A stretch of DNA of 58,881 nt, taken from positions 1 to 58,881 of the forward strand of contig JBKQPR010000104.1 in NCBI GenBank assembly GCA_052144935.1, read 5' to 3'. This DNA comes from JOPF133 sp052144935. Its GTDB lineage: Bacteria; Acidobacteriota; Terriglobia; Bryobacterales; Bryobacteraceae. Positions 34,751-43,578 of the stretch are shown piece after piece (the stretch's first letter is position 1; each line of letters opens with the position of its first letter). The notes under the pieces were generated by a model that saw nothing but the letters and a program-made list of their open reading frames with translations, was not told where the DNA came from and did not search any database. Made by a program: the position numbers and the translations under genes.

Positions 34751-35299
34751 ATGTCCGAAGAGAACGCAGTTGTAGCCATATATGAAAGCCACTCCCAGGC
34801 CGAGGAGGCATTGAAGGAACTTCAAAGGTCTGGGTTTGATATGAAAAAACTGTCCATCGTCGGCAAGGATTACCACACCGAGGAGCATGTCGTAGGGTAT
34901 TACAATGCCGGCGACCGCATGAAGCGCTGGGGCAAGTCCGGCGCATTCTGGGGTGGTATCTGGGGACTCCTGCTCGGATCGGCCTTCTTCGCCGTTCCAG
35001 GCATCGGGCCGGTCTTGGTGGCCGGGCCTCTGGTCGCCTGGATTATCGGCGCGCTAGAGGGGGCTGCTGTTGTGGGCGGACTGAGCGCAATCGGCGCGGG
35101 CCTTTACAGCATCGGTATCCCGAAGGACAGCATTGTGCAATATGAGTCCGCGATCAAGTCCGATAAGTTCCTCCTGCTGGCTCATGGCACGGCGGACGAA
35201 GTAGAAAGGGCCAAGGGAATTATGCGGACGGCGCGGCCCGTAGAGGTTGCCGTGCACGTGGTGGAGAAGCCGGAGGCCGTCGGCGCCGTTGGCCATTAA
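34751..35299 (+). CDS. YflT-like general stress protein with membrane hairpin
   Basis: A 182-residue protein from ATG 34751, after AACAGGAGGAAAAT. The N-terminus (AVVAIYESHSQAEEALKELQ, FDMKKLSIVGKDYHTEEHVV) is the general-stress-protein 17M / YflT fold. A hydrophobic hairpin rich in Gly follows (about 60-120: FWGGIWGLLLGSAFFAVPGI, GGLSAIGAGLYSIGIP), then a soluble tail with LLLAHGTADEVERAKGIM. Homologues are stress-induced; no biochemical role is known. It follows the OmpA-like gene by about 90 bases and extends the envelope-stress cluster. Confidence 0.88.
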   Translation: MSEENAVVAIYESHSQAEEALKELQRSGFDMKKLSIVGKDYHTEEHVVGYYNAGDRMKRWGKSGAFWGGIWGLLLGSAFFAVPGIGPVLVAGPLVAWIIGALEGAAVVGGLSAIGAGLYSIGIPKDSIVQYESAIKSDKFLLLAHGTADEVERAKGIMRTARPVEVAVHVVEKPEAVGAVGH

Positions 35300-35366
35300 T
35301 TGAGACTATCGGTGGCTGGGCAAGCCAGGCCTTGGCCGCACCGGAACAACGAACCAGACACAGATA

Positions 35367-37385
35367 TCAGGGCTTGATTGGCACCAACCGCACGGCGTAT
35401 CCGCCCCCGGGAGCAAGGTGCGCTTTGAGATGTGTCGAGCGGTCCACGGTTTTCTTCACGATGGAGGTGTTCTTCGGCAGACTATCCGCGTCGTCGGCAT
35501 CGGCATAGATCTCGGCCCGGTAGCGGCCGGCTCCCAGGAAGGCGAGGGGCAAATCAAGGTCGCGTGCCGTCCAGTTGGTCATGCTGCCCAGGAACCACTC
35601 GTCGCTGTGCCGGCGCGCCATCGTAATATACTCGCCCGGCAGACCGTCGAGAACTTTACTCTCATCCCACGTCGCCGGCGCCGCCTTGATGAACTCAAAC
35701 GACGGCTGGTCCTTATAGGCAGCCGGATGATCCGAGACCATCTGGATGGGCGCCTCGTAAACCACGTACATGGCCAACTGGTGCGCCCGTGTGCCCATCA
35801 CCATGGGGGCTTGCGAACGCGCTTCAAACTCCGCCTTGGTGGCGTTGTTGAAACCGCCGGGGGTGTAGTCCATTGGCCCCGCCAGCATCCGCGTGAAAGG
35901 AAGAGTGACGTGGTGGTCGGGATTGTCACGGCTCCCGGCCTTCGATTGCTCCATCCCCGCCACCGCCTCATATCCGAGGACGTTCGGCCAGGTTCGCTCC
36001 ATGCCGGTGGGCTTGGTCGCGCCATGGAAGTCCAGCATCAGGTGATGCCGGGCGGCGATCTCCGCGACGCGGTAATACCAATCTATCCCGCCTTGATCGT
36101 CTCGCTCGATGAAATCGATCTTCAGGCCGGCCACACCCCACTTCTTGTACAGGGGGAAGGCGTCCTCCATCTGCCTGGCGGTGTCGCCGTAGCCGAGCCA
36201 GATCCAGATCTTCACCTTCTTGGCCGCCGCGTAGCGCACCAGTTCCTCGATATCGACGCGGCCATTCATTTTAGTGATGTCCCCCCGAGCGGACCAGCCG
36301 GCGTCCACCAGCATGTACTCGAAATCCGACTGCGCGGCGAAGTCCACGTAGTATTTCATGTTCTCGGTGGTGTAAGCGCTTTTGCCGTCAGGCCCCAGGC
36401 TCCCGCTCCACCAATCCCAGGACGCCTTTCCCGGCCGAATCCAGGAGGTGTCCTGGATGGCCGACTCCGGATTCAGGCTGGTGATGACGTTGGATTCAAT
36501 CAGCCGGCCTGGCTCGGTGCCCACCAGCAGGACTCTCCAGGCGGATTGGTGCGGCAAGGGGCCGGCCACCGCTGTATCGGGATCGTCCAGGTGTGGCGCG
36601 AGCCGGCACTCGAATTTGTGGCTGGTCCACCCTCCGGAAGGGTTGGTGAGGTACATGGCGGCGTAACCGCGGAGGTCGGCTTCGGTGATCGCCATCCATG
36701 CCACTCCCGGCACCTCCATCAGCAGCGGAAGCCCCACCAGCACGTTGCTTGCAACACCGCCCTGGTTGGAAAGACTGCTCGCCGAGAGCTTGATGAATTC
36801 GCTTTCGTACATGCTGCGGTAGTTGGGGAGGAATAGGGCGTAGATAAAGGGATCTTTGCCGATCCGAAACTCGGTTCCCTCTTTCGCCAGCCGGAACTCG
36901 TGGAGCGCGGGCTGCTCCGGGACCAGGTACCGGAAGGCGACGGCGTCGTCGTAGGCCCTCGCTTCCATCACCAGCTTCCGGCCGGGACTGCCGTTCTCAT
37001 CGAGTTCCACGCGAAGGGCGTTGAAGTAATTGCGTACGGAGCTGGCCTTTCCGGCCACCAGCCGATAGGTTTCATCCGTGTGCGACTCGGTGGAGTTCAC
37101 GATCCGGACGTTTGGTCCCAGGGGAGGCTGATCCTTCAGGTCGAGACGAAGCGCGGACGGCTCGATAAGCGCTTTGCCTTGGAAAGAGACTTCGTAAACC
37201 AGTTGGCCTCCGCCGGGAGCTGGTTGGAGGCTGGAGGCAGCCCCGCGGCCCGATTGGGCCAAGGAGACGGTCCGGAAGGCGATCGCCAGCCGGCCATCTG
37301 GGGAATGCAGCACGGCCACGCCGGACTGCGCAACGGCCGCCGTGTGGATTACCAGCGGCAGAACGATAGCAAGACGCGGAAACAT
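35367..37385 (-). CDS. GH97 glycoside hydrolase, retaining-type
   Basis: A 672-residue exported enzyme: signal peptide (about 1-19), N-terminal beta-sandwich (about 22-300), catalytic barrel (about 315-590) and C-terminal beta domain. WDWWSGSLGPDG, DFEYMLVDAGWS and WGVAGLKIDFIERDDQ are GH97 landmarks. Asp424 in KIDF and Glu473 in GYEAVAGMEQ match the Asp nucleophile and Glu acid/base of the retaining subgroup (alpha-galactosidase type), rather than the inverting SusB alpha-glucosidases. It probably releases alpha-linked sugars in the periplasm. No SusC/SusD pair is nearby. Confidence 0.93.
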   Translation of the reverse strand: MFPRLAIVLPLVIHTAAVAQSGVAVLHSPDGRLAIAFRTVSLAQSGRGAASSLQPAPGGGQLVYEVSFQGKALIEPSALRLDLKDQPPLGPNVRIVNSTESHTDETYRLVAGKASSVRNYFNALRVELDENGSPGRKLVMEARAYDDAVAFRYLVPEQPALHEFRLAKEGTEFRIGKDPFIYALFLPNYRSMYESEFIKLSASSLSNQGGVASNVLVGLPLLMEVPGVAWMAITEADLRGYAAMYLTNPSGGWTSHKFECRLAPHLDDPDTAVAGPLPHQSAWRVLLVGTEPGRLIESNVITSLNPESAIQDTSWIRPGKASWDWWSGSLGPDGKSAYTTENMKYYVDFAAQSDFEYMLVDAGWSARGDITKMNGRVDIEELVRYAAAKKVKIWIWLGYGDTARQMEDAFPLYKKWGVAGLKIDFIERDDQGGIDWYYRVAEIAARHHLMLDFHGATKPTGMERTWPNVLGYEAVAGMEQSKAGSRDNPDHHVTLPFTRMLAGPMDYTPGGFNNATKAEFEARSQAPMVMGTRAHQLAMYVVYEAPIQMVSDHPAAYKDQPSFEFIKAAPATWDESKVLDGLPGEYITMARRHSDEWFLGSMTNWTARDLDLPLAFLGAGRYRAEIYADADDADSLPKNTSIVKKTVDRSTHLKAHLAPGGGYAVRLVPIKP

Positions 37386-37741
37386 TCGTCATTCACTCCT
37401 TGCCTATGAACATAGTCTGATACAAACTGAGCAGCCCGGCACGGGGGCAGCGCCTTCTCGCCTCCATCCCGCTGGTTCTGGCGACCCTGATCAATGGAAG
37501 AAACACACTGATCGAACAGGCGCAATGAGGTCGTCCAGCAGGAGCAATCAGCGTGCCCTTGTGCGCCACGTCGAGATCACCAACGCGCGTAGTCCCCGCG
37601 CCAATCGTCGCGCTGGTGTAGTCCAAACGCGCGTCTGGCCGCCGAACTCGCCGCCACAGGGTCGTTCCTGACTGTCCGAACAGAGTTTCTGGCGCGCGTG
37701 CGCTCCACGTCGGCATCTCCGCGAGTCGGCGCCGTTACGGC
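37386..37741. other. No supported gene
   Basis: About 355 bases between two minus-strand genes. A minus-strand frame of about 107 codons exists, but its composition is irregular and it shows no domain. The promoter for the GH97 gene should lie next to 37385. Confidence 0.45.
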
Positions 37742-39460
37742 CTAAGGGATAACTTCCGGATGCCCGACCACTCGGACACTATTCCGCCAAACCACCCCAA
37801 GTGAGGCTGTTATCGGCAATTCCCGCCCTATAAATCGCTCTACCAGGTTGCTGAGCGATTCCGTGAAGGGCTGCAGCCCAACACGTGGGCTGGTGGCGGC
37901 GGAACGTCGTTCGCTTCGCCGATCATGGCTGGAATCGTGGCTCTGGTAGTTCAGAAGAAGGGCGCCTCCCAGGGCACCCGCTCTCGATCCTCGGTCCAAA
38001 GCTTCGGCGTCCCCCACTCGCACAAAGAGATGCGCGATGGCCTTCTGGCCCAACCGGTTGACGCGCTCCACACGCACGATGTAATCTCCCGGCTTTTGGA
38101 AAACATGCGTGGTGGTGGCGAATCCGTTCTTCGCAAGAGGCACTATATTACCGTCTGACTTCGTCCGGGCGGTGGCGCCGTCGCCAAAGGACCAGGTCTC
38201 CTCCCCATCCGTAGTGCCAAATGTCCGGACTTTGAAGGTTACCGAGGCTCCGGGAGCAATGCTCGTAGTCGGCCAGTATGCCGCCTGAATGGACGGAGGT
38301 GTCTGCTCCGGATGTTGTGGATCGAGCACATTGACCGTCTCGAAATCGTAGTCCGTGTGGCCCCGGTCGTCGGTGATCTTGAGGATCTCGCCGTACGTGC
38401 CGGGCAGGGAGTAGATCCGCTCGACACTCTGCCCCGACGCATGCCCGCCGTCCGTGAAAGTCCATTCGAACCGTGCGATGCGCGAGTCACTATAGGACCG
38501 CGAGCCATCCAGCAACACCTTCTCCTCAACGACAGCAGCCTGGTGAGGCCGCGCGACGGCAAGCGCGTGCGGTTTGTACTGCCGCAAGTAGGCCTCCCAT
38601 AAGAACGCATAGCCTTCGAGGGTCCCCAATCTGCCGGATGCTTGCCGGCTGAGGATCTCGTAGTGCAGGTGCGACCAGCCGCCGCTCCCGCCCTCCTTCC
38701 CCAGCGTGCCGACCTTCTGCCCCATGTCCACCCGTCCGCCCAGCTTCACCGACGGGTCGAACGAGTACAGGTGCGTGTAGCGATGGTACCAGCCGCGCTC
38801 ATCCAATACCCAAATGGTGTCGTTGTACTGCCGCTCAAGGCTGGCGTTGTCTTTCTCGCTGTCGAGCACCGCTTTTCCAACTCCCACCACCAGACCGCTG
38901 GTCGCAGCGAGGACATCCACCATGCCCTCGGCGCCCCCGATATCGAGGCCTGCGTGATAGTAAATCCGGCGCGAGCCGATTCTCTCACCGTTGTCCACGT
39001 AGGTCGGCTCGTTGGCCATTTGCGTTCGCGTGGCGAACCAGCGCTGCCGGACCGGATAGACAAAAGAGTTTGCCGGCATGTACGGCGACCCAGCGGGCCA
39101 CAGGCGCAGGCGGGCGTCTTTGACCAGCGCCCAGTGGTCGGCGTCGGTGTCGCGGTAGTAGGCTTTGGTGACTTCGCAGTCTACTTGCACGCCGCCGGCG
39201 GCCACCGGAAGACGGTAATTGCCGCAGGAAAGCGTCGCGCTTGCGCCATTAATCTCCACGATCACGCGAGCATCGCGGATGGCGGAACGGACCCGGTCGC
39301 GCGTCTCACTGGTCGAGACCAGCTTTACGGTCGCGCTCTTGCCATCCGCGACCTGGACTCGCTCCGTCGCGCCAACATCAAGATCCACGACACGGAATAA
39401 GGGCTGTTGCGCAACGGTCACGTTCGCAACCAAGAGAAAGAAAAATATAGCGCGGCGCAT
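37742..39460 (-). CDS. M23 metallopeptidase with PKD domain
   Basis: A 572-residue exported protein with signal peptide AIFFFLLVANVTVA. The M23 (LytM) peptidase core (about 160-275) has the zinc motif YYHAGLDIGG and HLHYEI, with SGLVVGVGKAV and GQKVGTLGKEGGSGGWS between. PKD-type beta domains follow (EEKVLLDGSRSYSDSRIARF; VTFKVRTFGTTDGEETWSFG). The final 75 residues lose homology and may be read-through past an ancestral stop. It is expected to cut peptide cross-links in the wall, or to serve as a peptidase-like scaffold. Confidence 0.9.
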   Translation of the reverse strand: MRRAIFFFLLVANVTVAQQPLFRVVDLDVGATERVQVADGKSATVKLVSTSETRDRVRSAIRDARVIVEINGASATLSCGNYRLPVAAGGVQVDCEVTKAYYRDTDADHWALVKDARLRLWPAGSPYMPANSFVYPVRQRWFATRTQMANEPTYVDNGERIGSRRIYYHAGLDIGGAEGMVDVLAATSGLVVGVGKAVLDSEKDNASLERQYNDTIWVLDERGWYHRYTHLYSFDPSVKLGGRVDMGQKVGTLGKEGGSGGWSHLHYEILSRQASGRLGTLEGYAFLWEAYLRQYKPHALAVARPHQAAVVEEKVLLDGSRSYSDSRIARFEWTFTDGGHASGQSVERIYSLPGTYGEILKITDDRGHTDYDFETVNVLDPQHPEQTPPSIQAAYWPTTSIAPGASVTFKVRTFGTTDGEETWSFGDGATARTKSDGNIVPLAKNGFATTTHVFQKPGDYIVRVERVNRLGQKAIAHLFVRVGDAEALDRGSRAGALGGALLLNYQSHDSSHDRRSERRSAATSPRVGLQPFTESLSNLVERFIGRELPITASLGVVWRNSVRVVGHPEVIP

Positions 39461-39831
39461 GATCGCCTCCTATTGCCGCCAGTGTACCGCGGGGTTCGAC
39501 GGCCGAAGAAATCGCGTGATCTTCGGCATGGCAGTCGCTTAACCACACTGGCTAGCTCGGGTTCGAAAATACACGACGGGCCGCCGACCGCCCATTCCTC
39601 GGCAGCCTGTCAGCCCGAATCGCATTGTCGTAACGGGATTCGGACTTGGCGCCGGGCTCTTGTTGGGCTCAGTGGCGGCAAAGGTTCGCTCTCCGACGCA
39701 CCCGGGAGCAGCTTGAACGGGTCGTCTCGCTCTTGGTTGCTGTCTCGAAACGGCGATCTGGTCGCCGAAGTTACGGCGCGCGGTGTTGCACAACGGACCG
39801 TCGGACTGGCTCGGCATATTACAATTTCTGG
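39461..39831. other. No supported gene
   Basis: About 370 bases between the divergent M23 and PIG-L genes. Frames continue upstream of the PIG-L start but carry no homology. Promoters for both genes should be here. Confidence 0.45.
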
Positions 39832-40542
39832 GTGCAGATATCGCGCCGCCGTCTGATCGCTTCAGTCTCGCCTTTGCCCCTTTTGGCACAATCGCCCGCA
39901 CAGCGGCTGAAAATAATCGTTGCGGGGGGCCACCCCGGCGATCCAGAATGCGGCTGCGCCGGGACGGTTGCGCGCTATGGCGAACTCGGGCACGATTTGG
40001 TGCTCCTGTATTTGAATCGCGGCGAGGGTTTCTGCGGCGGACCAAGCCTCGACCGCTGTGGCGACATCCGCACCGCGGAAGCGCAAAACGCCTGTCGAAT
40101 TCTGAAGGCTAGCGCCGTTTTCGCGGGCCAGTATGACGGCCGCGCTATTGTGGATCGCGCCCACTATGAGAGTTTCGCCCGGCTTCTGGCTGCCGAAAAC
40201 CCCGACGTGGTATTCACGCACTGGCCGATCGATCGTCACCGCGACCACCGCGCCATCTCCTCGCTGACGCTGGATGCGTGGTTGAAAGACGGCCGCAAGT
40301 TCGGTCTCTATTATTATGAAGTCGCTGAAGACACAATGATGTTCTCACCGAACGAGTACGTGGATATATCGCGTGTAGAGGAGCGCCGACGGGCCGCTTG
40401 TTACGCGCACGTCTCACAGCAACCCGGCAAGTGGTATCCGAAACAGGTGGAGATTACGCGCCGCCGCGGTGGTGAGAGTGGCTTTGAGCAGGCGGAAGCA
40501 TTCCTGCGGCATCCGGAAAGCAGGCGGGTCACGCTGCCGTGA
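39832..40542 (+). CDS. PIG-L-family deacetylase
   Basis: A 236-residue enzyme. GTG 39832 is chosen because a short export signal (ISRRRLIASVSPLPLLAQS) follows at once; an open frame upstream has no homology. Zinc-site motifs are GGHPGDPECG (family AHPDDxE; the second position is Gly here) and HWPIDRHRDHR. Family members remove N-acetyl groups from sugars such as GlcNAc conjugates. KFGLYYYEVAEDTMMFSPNEY is typical of the secreted LmbE-like branch. The Gly in place of the first Asp is worth noting, because that Asp usually acts as catalytic base; the variant is found in related sequences. Confidence 0.88.
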   Translation: MQISRRRLIASVSPLPLLAQSPAQRLKIIVAGGHPGDPECGCAGTVARYGELGHDLVLLYLNRGEGFCGGPSLDRCGDIRTAEAQNACRILKASAVFAGQYDGRAIVDRAHYESFARLLAAENPDVVFTHWPIDRHRDHRAISSLTLDAWLKDGRKFGLYYYEVAEDTMMFSPNEYVDISRVEERRRAACYAHVSQQPGKWYPKQVEITRRRGGESGFEQAEAFLRHPESRRVTLP

Positions 40543-40890
40543 CGGGAGCGTCGGGGCCGTGACGTACTAGCCAGCTCCGCGCCGATCTCGGCCGGCGGCG
40601 CTGGCTTCCCCGTCGCTGCCCGGCGCCCCTGCCGGCCGCCAGGATGAACCAGTCTTGCCGTTCCAGCCCGGCGTCCCGCCCGTTGCGCGGTGGGCGGCGG
40701 CCAAGGCAAATGGACATGCGGTTCCGAACCTGGATTTGTTCGGCTCTACTCCTTTTTTGTTGCGGGCCTGCCTGCGGACCCTCAATCGAAAGCCGTCTCG
40801 CCAATCCCTCATTCGGTCCCGGAAAACAGAGAGTATCATCTGGTTTGATGTTTGTCGCCCGTTCAAACTAAATGTGTTTTCATATTAATC
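40543..40890. other. No supported gene
   Basis: About 350 bases, GC-rich at the left and AT-richer next to 40891 (ATGTGTTTTCATATTAATC), where a promoter or leader of the CE15 gene is likely. No domain is recognisable in either strand. Confidence 0.45.
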
Positions 40891-42372
40891 ATGAAGAGCG
40901 CAGCCAGATTTGTGCCCGCCATCCCGCTTCTTGCAACTCAAGCCCTCATGGCTTGTCTGTATGCCCAGACCGCGATCGATACAAAGAGCTGGACCGCTGC
41001 CGACGACCACCAGAACATGATGGAGCAGCTTGGCATAAAGGCCCTCCGTCCCGGGCCGAGCGGAAACGAAAGCGCGCCGAACCACGCCAACTACGATGAG
41101 GCTGCCGCAAATCCGTACCCGAACCTCCCTGACGTGCTCACCCTGAGGAACGGCAAGAAGGTCACAACGCCGGCGATGTGGTGGAATCAGCGCCGCCCGG
41201 AGATCGTTGAAGACTTCGAGCGGGAGGTATTGGGCCGCGTCCCCAAGAACGTGCCCAAGGTTACTTGGGAAGTTGCTAAGACGGCCGAAGCACAAGCCGG
41301 TTCGCACCCGGTCATTGGCAAACAGCTCGTGGGCCACGTGGACAATGCCTCCTACCCCGATATCCAGGTTCATATTCAGATGACTCTGGTCGTCCCGGCG
41401 GACAGGAAAGGTCCTGTGCCGGTGATGATGATGTTTGGCGGACGCACGATTCCCGAGATTGCGTTTCCGGCCCCGGTATTTCCCGGCCGGGGCGGCGCGC
41501 CCGGGCCAGGAGCGCCTGCCGGCGGGCGTGCACCCGTGGCGGTCCCGTCGAATGCCGACCCGCCCGCGCTGGAGCAACTGATCGCCGATGGCTGGGGGGT
41601 CGCGACCATTAATCCCGGTAGTATCCAGGCCGACAACGGCGCCGGTCTGACGAAAGGCATTATCGGGCTGGTGAACAAGGGTCAGCCCCGGAAGCCGGAT
41701 GACTGGGGCGCGCTGCGCGCCTGGGGATGGGGCGCTTCACGCGGCCTCGACTACCTGGAGACCGACCCGGCCGTGAATCCCAAGCAGGTCGGGATCGAGG
41801 GGGTGTCGCGTTACGGTAAAGCTGCGTTGGTGGCCATGGCGTTCGATACGCGCTTCGCGGTGGTGCTGATCGGTTCGTCCGGCGAAGGCGGAGCCAAGCT
41901 TCACCGCCGCAACTGGGGTGAAGCCGTGGAGAACCTCACAGGCACGGGCGAGTATCACTGGATGGCGGGGAACTTCTTGAAGTACGGTGCCTCGGAAGCA
42001 AGTTTCGGCAGCAAGACCGCCGGCGACCTGCCGGTGGATGCCCACGAACTGTTAGCCCTGTGCGCTCCCCGCCTCACCTTCGTGAGCTATGGCGTGCCGG
42101 AAAAGGGCGACGCGAAGTGGCTCGATCATCAGGGCAGCTTCATGGCCGCGATCGCGGCCCAACCGGTATTCCGGCTTCTCGGCGCCAAAGACCTTGGCGT
42201 CTCAGACGACTATCGCACGGCGAAAATGCCGCCGGTGAACGCCGGGCTCCTGGACGGCCAGCTTGCGTGGCGCCAGCACGATGGCGGCCACACCGATGCT
42301 CCCAACTGGAAGTTCTTTATTCCGTGGGCGGACAAATTCCTGCGTCACGGTGGCGAGGAGAAGGCTCGATGA
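40891..42372 (+). CDS. CE15-type glucuronoyl esterase
   Basis: A 493-residue exported alpha/beta hydrolase. ATG 40891 is chosen because the signal peptide (PAIPLLATQALMACLYAQ) follows. GIEGVSRYGKAAL holds nucleophile Ser306 in the GxSRxGK signature of CE15; IGSSGEGGAKLHR supplies Glu332, and HDGGHTDAPNW supplies His467. A low-complexity Gly/Pro loop (about 195-220) is inserted before the nucleophile. CE15 enzymes cleave the ester between lignin and the glucuronic acid side chains of xylan. The stop overlaps the next gene (ATGA), so the two esterases are translated together. Confidence 0.9.
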   Translation: MKSAARFVPAIPLLATQALMACLYAQTAIDTKSWTAADDHQNMMEQLGIKALRPGPSGNESAPNHANYDEAAANPYPNLPDVLTLRNGKKVTTPAMWWNQRRPEIVEDFEREVLGRVPKNVPKVTWEVAKTAEAQAGSHPVIGKQLVGHVDNASYPDIQVHIQMTLVVPADRKGPVPVMMMFGGRTIPEIAFPAPVFPGRGGAPGPGAPAGGRAPVAVPSNADPPALEQLIADGWGVATINPGSIQADNGAGLTKGIIGLVNKGQPRKPDDWGALRAWGWGASRGLDYLETDPAVNPKQVGIEGVSRYGKAALVAMAFDTRFAVVLIGSSGEGGAKLHRRNWGEAVENLTGTGEYHWMAGNFLKYGASEASFGSKTAGDLPVDAHELLALCAPRLTFVSYGVPEKGDAKWLDHQGSFMAAIAAQPVFRLLGAKDLGVSDDYRTAKMPPVNAGLLDGQLAWRQHDGGHTDAPNWKFFIPWADKFLRHGGEEKAR

Positions 42373-43142
42373 AGCTTTTCGTGGCCGGCATCGCGGCAGC
42401 GTGGCTGCTGTCGGCCCTGGCCGATCAGGCAGTTCCAAGAGCCGACCAGAACTCCCGGATTGCGCACGAACAACTCCTCGCCAAGGCCAAACAGGGCCGG
42501 ATCGACGTGTACTTCGAAGGCGACTCCATTACGCGGCGGTGGGGAGCGACCGACTACCCGCAACTTCTGGAAAACTGGAAGAAGAACTTCTTCGGTTGGA
42601 ACGCGGCTGACTTTGGGTGGGGCGCGGACCGCATTGAGAACATTCTCTGGCGCCTGGACAATGGGGAGCTCGATGGGATCAACCCTAAGGCGATCGTGCT
42701 GCTGGCCGGGACGAACAATGTCGGAAATAAGGTCCCGGCAGCGGGCGCCGATTCGGTGGTAGAGAATGTCACGAAAGGTCTCGAAGCCGTGCTGCGCGTG
42801 ATGCAGTCGAAGGCTCCGGACGCGGTGATCATATTGATGGGGATATTCCCGCGCAACGACAACATGGATGTCATGCCGGAGATCGACAGAATTAACGCGA
42901 ATCTGGCGCATATGGCCGACGGTCGAAGGATCAGGTATCTGAACATCAACGGCCAACTCGCGGATGGCGATGGAAGGCTCCGGGAGGGCATGATGAATGC
43001 CAACGACAAGCTCCACCCGACAGTGCAGGGATATCAACTCTGGGCTGACTCGCTGAAGCCGCTCCTGACCGAACTGCTAGGGCCGCCGTCAAAAGAGGAT
43101 CACGCACCGGCGCCGACCGGAGATCCCTCTGCCCGCCGATAA
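42369..43142 (+). CDS. Secreted SGNH/GDSL hydrolase
   Basis: A 257-residue enzyme from ATG 42369. The signal peptide is LFVAGIAAAWLLSALA. SGNH blocks: YFEGDSITRRWG (Ser53), FGWGADRIENILWRL (block II Gly), VLLAGTNNVGN (Asn) and ANDKLHPTVQGYQLWA (Asp213, His216). The closest functional group is the PAF-acetylhydrolase-like / acetyl-esterase branch. Coupled to the CE15 enzyme by a 4-base overlap, it probably removes acetyl groups from the same plant polysaccharide, but the substrate is not shown by the sequence. Confidence 0.92.
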   Translation: MKLFVAGIAAAWLLSALADQAVPRADQNSRIAHEQLLAKAKQGRIDVYFEGDSITRRWGATDYPQLLENWKKNFFGWNAADFGWGADRIENILWRLDNGELDGINPKAIVLLAGTNNVGNKVPAAGADSVVENVTKGLEAVLRVMQSKAPDAVIILMGIFPRNDNMDVMPEIDRINANLAHMADGRRIRYLNINGQLADGDGRLREGMMNANDKLHPTVQGYQLWADSLKPLLTELLGPPSKEDHAPAPTGDPSARR

Positions 43143-43578
43143 TTCGTTACACCGCTCGACCTCTGAAGGAGTTCCGGCACGCGGCCGGCCCGCTTCGGCC
43201 CGCAGATGCATCAGATCCGCGGAGGCCACGCCTACTGGCCCACGATCTGCGATTGCGACACCCGAGGGCCTTGTGCGCGGCTGCACACTGGTGGATGGCC
43301 CCTCGGTCGCCTGCGGCTGCCGGCGCGCCGGTCTCGACGTGCGCCCGGCGGCGCGCGTGAACGATGGCCGGCGCGGGAGCGCATTGGCGCACCGCCGCCC
43401 GGCGCCACTGCCGGCCGCGCCTTGGGCGGCGTGCTTGCCGGCGTTGGCGGGACCTCTTTCCGCGGCGATGTCCGGTTCTCCAAGATGCTCCAACCCGGAG
43501 CTGAATTGCCGGCCGCCAATCCTTCCCGAACATCGCCCGAGAGGGATAAGGACTATACTGTTCTCAAGGCGATTTGAA
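43143..43578. other. GC-rich gene-free stretch
   Basis: About 435 bases, dominated by short self-complementary GC runs (GCCGGCGCGCCGG and similar at about 43318). Open frames on both strands are a by-product of the composition. No domain or strong ribosome site is seen. Confidence 0.45.

Noticed and set aside
35418..36836. 472-codon plus-strand frame over the GH97 gene
   Set aside because: GH97 catalytic blocks on the minus strand are intact; the plus frame has no recognisable domain.
43206..43577. 123-codon frame between the SGNH and DUF1553 genes
   Set aside because: Arg/Gly/Pro-rich translation of a GC-rich palindromic region, also open on other frames.
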